From Symbiodinium natans (Eukaryota; Sar; Dinophyceae; Suessiales; Symbiodiniaceae): 64,000 nt of DNA. The stretch's first letter is position 1. Every line of letters begins with the position of its first letter. A program made the position numbers and the translations under genes. The DNA lies in the NCBI GenBank assembly GCA_905221605.1, contig CAJNDS010001602.1:672161-736160 (forward strand), given 5' to 3'. The notes under the pieces were generated by a model. That model had not been told where the DNA came from. It saw only the letters and a list, made by a program, of their open reading frames with translations, and did not search any database. Positions 61,949 through 64,000 of the stretch are shown here, in pieces.

Positions 61949-62458
61949 GACTGCCTTCCGCCTGATGGTTGGCAAAGGGTCTTTAGGCGACGGCAACTGC
62001 TTGTTCCGCGTCTTGTTGGCTGGGATTGCTTACAGCTCCTTGTCGCATGCGCAGATCCGCCAACAATGCGTGCATCACATCCGAAGACAAGCCACTCTCA
62101 CTCGGCATCTTGTGGGCAATGTTGACCACATGAGACATACAAGCCGGATGTGCGTTGATGGAGCGCCTGCACCTAAACCCGATAAGCCTAAAGGACTTTG
62201 AAACCTAAAGGACTTTCCGAGTGGTGAGGGTTTAAACTCCAAATGGCTAAATCCGAAGAGGTGTTCTGAGGTGGAGGTACTCGCATATCCAGGACTGTGC
62301 AGGCTTCCTGGAGCTGAGCACTTGGGGCATCTGTCAGGGTTTAGGGTTGAGGGTTCCGAGTCCCCAAGCACTTGCCGATCCCCAGGTGCTAGCAGGCGCA
62401 GCAGATGGCAACGATCCATGGATGCACTTCAGAGATTCCTGTTCTTTTTTCGCACGAC
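61949..62458 (+). CDS. OTU-type cysteine protease (deubiquitinase-like), three exons seen
   Basis: Exon 1 (61949 to about 62090) contains VGKGSLGDGNCLFRVLLAGI and then SLSHAQIRQQCVHHIRR. G-D-G-N-C-L-F-R carries the catalytic Asp and Cys of the OTU fold, and H-x-x-I-R-x-x-C-V-x-x-I is the following helix. Exon 2 (about 62271-62332) reads WRYSHIQDCAGFLELSTWGI, which suits the region ending in T-W-G. Exon 3 (62405 to about 62458) reads MATIHGCTSEIPVLFSHD, like the A-x-A-x-x-x-x-C-x-I-x-V strand. The C-terminal catalytic His block was not found and should lie further right. OTU proteases cleave ubiquitin chains. Splice phases between the three blocks are not proven. Confidence 0.65.
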
Positions 62459-63640
62459 GCCCGGGATACTTCCACAAAGTGTAAGCAAACTCCGAAAGCC
62501 CAGATGCTTGAACACACAAAAAAGTCTGGTCATGTGCCTGCTTCGCTGAACCTCCAAGTTATCCCTTTGGGGCTTAGGGTTTACGGTCTATGTTTAGAGT
62601 AGCAGCCTTCAAAAGCAGTTTTTGGAGCAGGGCTTCAGAGTTGCAGCTCTCGGCATTCTAAGACCCATGGGCAAGAGCGCGATGAGGATGTGTAAAGAGC
62701 CGGGTTTAAAATTCAGGGTTCAGGGTTTAGGGTTTAGGGTTCAGGGTTTCGGGTTCAGGGTTGATGGGTTTAGAGTCACCCAAGTGACATCGCGACGCGA
62801 GTATGTGGGGTACGGCTGTTCAGGCGGCTTCTTTGGGGCTGCTGGTTAAACGAAGTGGCCACATAAGGACGATGTAGTGGGATTGTGGAGGGTAGTAGGA
62901 TGAAAGGTCCTTCCTAGACTTCCCCCCGCATAGTCTACCCAGGAAAGACCACTCAAAAGGGTGGCGAGAAGTGCATGGAAAAGGCTCGCTGGCAGGGTCT
63001 GGGGTTCATATAGGGGATTAGGGTAGCCGGGTCCTCTTTCGGACTTTTTTGATAGTAAGGTCTCTGTTTGAACTGGAGCTTCGAGCCTTTGAATTCCTGA
63101 GAATGGGAGCAGTGTCTAGGTGATCCTTTTGAGATCACATACTCTATATTGACTTCAAACCCTACACCCGAAACCCTAAAAACCATTAAAAAAGCCGAAA
63201 AACCCAAAACCCGAAACCCTAAATGCTCTAAAGCCTAAAGCCCGAAACCCTGAACAACCCTAGAAGCCTTAGGGTTTAATTTGTCGAAGTTCGGGCCTAT
63301 CTAGGAAAACGGGGTGACAGCACCTTAGTTTAAGGGTTTCGGGTTTGGGGTTCAGGGTGAAGGGTTTAGGGTTTAGGGACCAGGGTTTAGGGTTTCGTTC
63401 AGGATCGGAAGCATTGGCTGGATTCTTTTGTGAATGAGCATCTAGTCCAACCACGCACTTCAGAAGCTTCCTGGGTCCGGGGTTCAGGATAGGGGGGTTT
63501 GGGCCTTGTCCGCAATGACCTACTAGTCTGGGTGTTCGACTAGTATACCCTGAAGTGAGGGTTTAGCGTTTAGCGTTTAGGGTTTTACTGTGTAGTGGTG
63601 GGGGTTTAGGGTTTAGGGACCCTTAGCACCCGAAACCCAA
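62459..63640. other. Mixed intronic sequence right of the OTU exons
   Basis: Holds TTTAGGG-like runs at 62580-62780 and 63330-63400 and C-rich runs at 63160-63260. No exon could be supported, including none with the expected OTU histidine. Confidence 0.4.
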
Positions 63641-63648
63641 AACCGCAG

Positions 63649-63749
63649 CTACTTTGTGGGGTTTTGCGTGATGGGTTTGCGTGCCACGAGGTCGCTCGCA
63701 GACGCGCCGTCCGGCCAATGGCAGCGCTGTGATGCATCCCAATGCTCAG
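63649..63749 (+). CDS. Exon, product unknown (YFVGFCVMGLRATRSLADAP)
   Basis: After acceptor CGCAG the frame reads YFVGFCVMGLRATRSLADAP then SGQWQRCDASQCS, with a GC donor after TCAG. The four-cysteine text looks coding. It may continue the OTU gene or start a new one; no domain recognised. Confidence 0.45.
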
Positions 63750-64000
63750 GCCACCCGTATCTCCAAACCCTAAACCCTAAACCCAGTAATTCCCCAAGCC
63801 CACAAGAACACACCAAATATTTTTCAGCATGCCCCCCCCCCCCCCCCGCCAGTACCAGCCATTGAGGCCTAAAGAGCTCAGTCCCTCTATCATTTCTTAT
63901 ACGCTGCCACAGACACCCGTTAATTTCCTAGGCACCCTACACTGGTTTAGGGTCTATGTCGGGAAACCGAAGCCTAGAGCTTTTACATTGCAGGCTAAGA

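Overview
The window looks like nuclear DNA of a dinoflagellate, most likely from the Suessiales/Symbiodiniaceae side. This is inference: TTTAGGG-type telomere-like repeats fill the introns, exons are tiny (about 20-90 nt) and 0.3-6 kb apart, splice donors are mostly GC with some GT and GA, and the gene families are ones known to be expanded in dinoflagellates (RCC1-like repeats, GCC2/GCC3 cysteine-rich modules, CCCH-like zinc fingers, LRRs). No operon, Shine-Dalgarno signal, tRNA, rRNA or CRISPR array was seen. Splice sites were placed by hand from reading phase and protein repeat periodicity; no transcript evidence was available.

Layout, left to right. (1) 862-12178, + strand: 18 exons of an RCC1/BLIP-II-like repeat protein that begins upstream of the window. 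Every splice keeps the frame, and most repeats are about 41 codons, usually split over two exons. (2) 12.5-15.1 kb, + strand: exon-like islands, one a clear leucine-rich repeat. (3) 17.0-19.0 kb, + strand: a zinc-finger gene of dinoflagellate CCCH-like type in a stretch almost free of telomere-like repeats. (4) 20-28 kb: several short exon-like islands (product unknown) and one antisense segment with a metallophosphoesterase-like GNHD motif. (5) 28971-51743, + strand: the best gene of the window, a secreted cysteine-rich GCC2/GCC3 (ephrin-receptor/TNFR-like) protein. Nineteen exons join in phase from the start codon, giving 1018 coding nt in 22.8 kb. Its introns hold two large satellite arrays (36.8-38.4 kb and 38.9-41.7 kb), a nested KCTD/BTB gene (46979-47595), a 0.7-kb CA microsatellite and a 259-aa antisense ORF. 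(6) 52.2-60.7 kb: short + strand exons of unknown product. (7) 61.9-62.5 kb, + strand: exons of an OTU-type cysteine protease. (8) 63.65 kb: one further exon of unknown product.

The most striking structural signal is strand-asymmetric. In the two large genes nearly every intron begins, just after the donor, with G-rich TTTAGGG-like sequence and ends, just before the acceptor, with C-rich CCCTAAA-like sequence. The two ends of each intron are therefore complementary and could pair in the pre-mRNA. Several families of roughly 80-120-bp perfect or near-perfect hairpin elements (MITE-like) are scattered through the introns.
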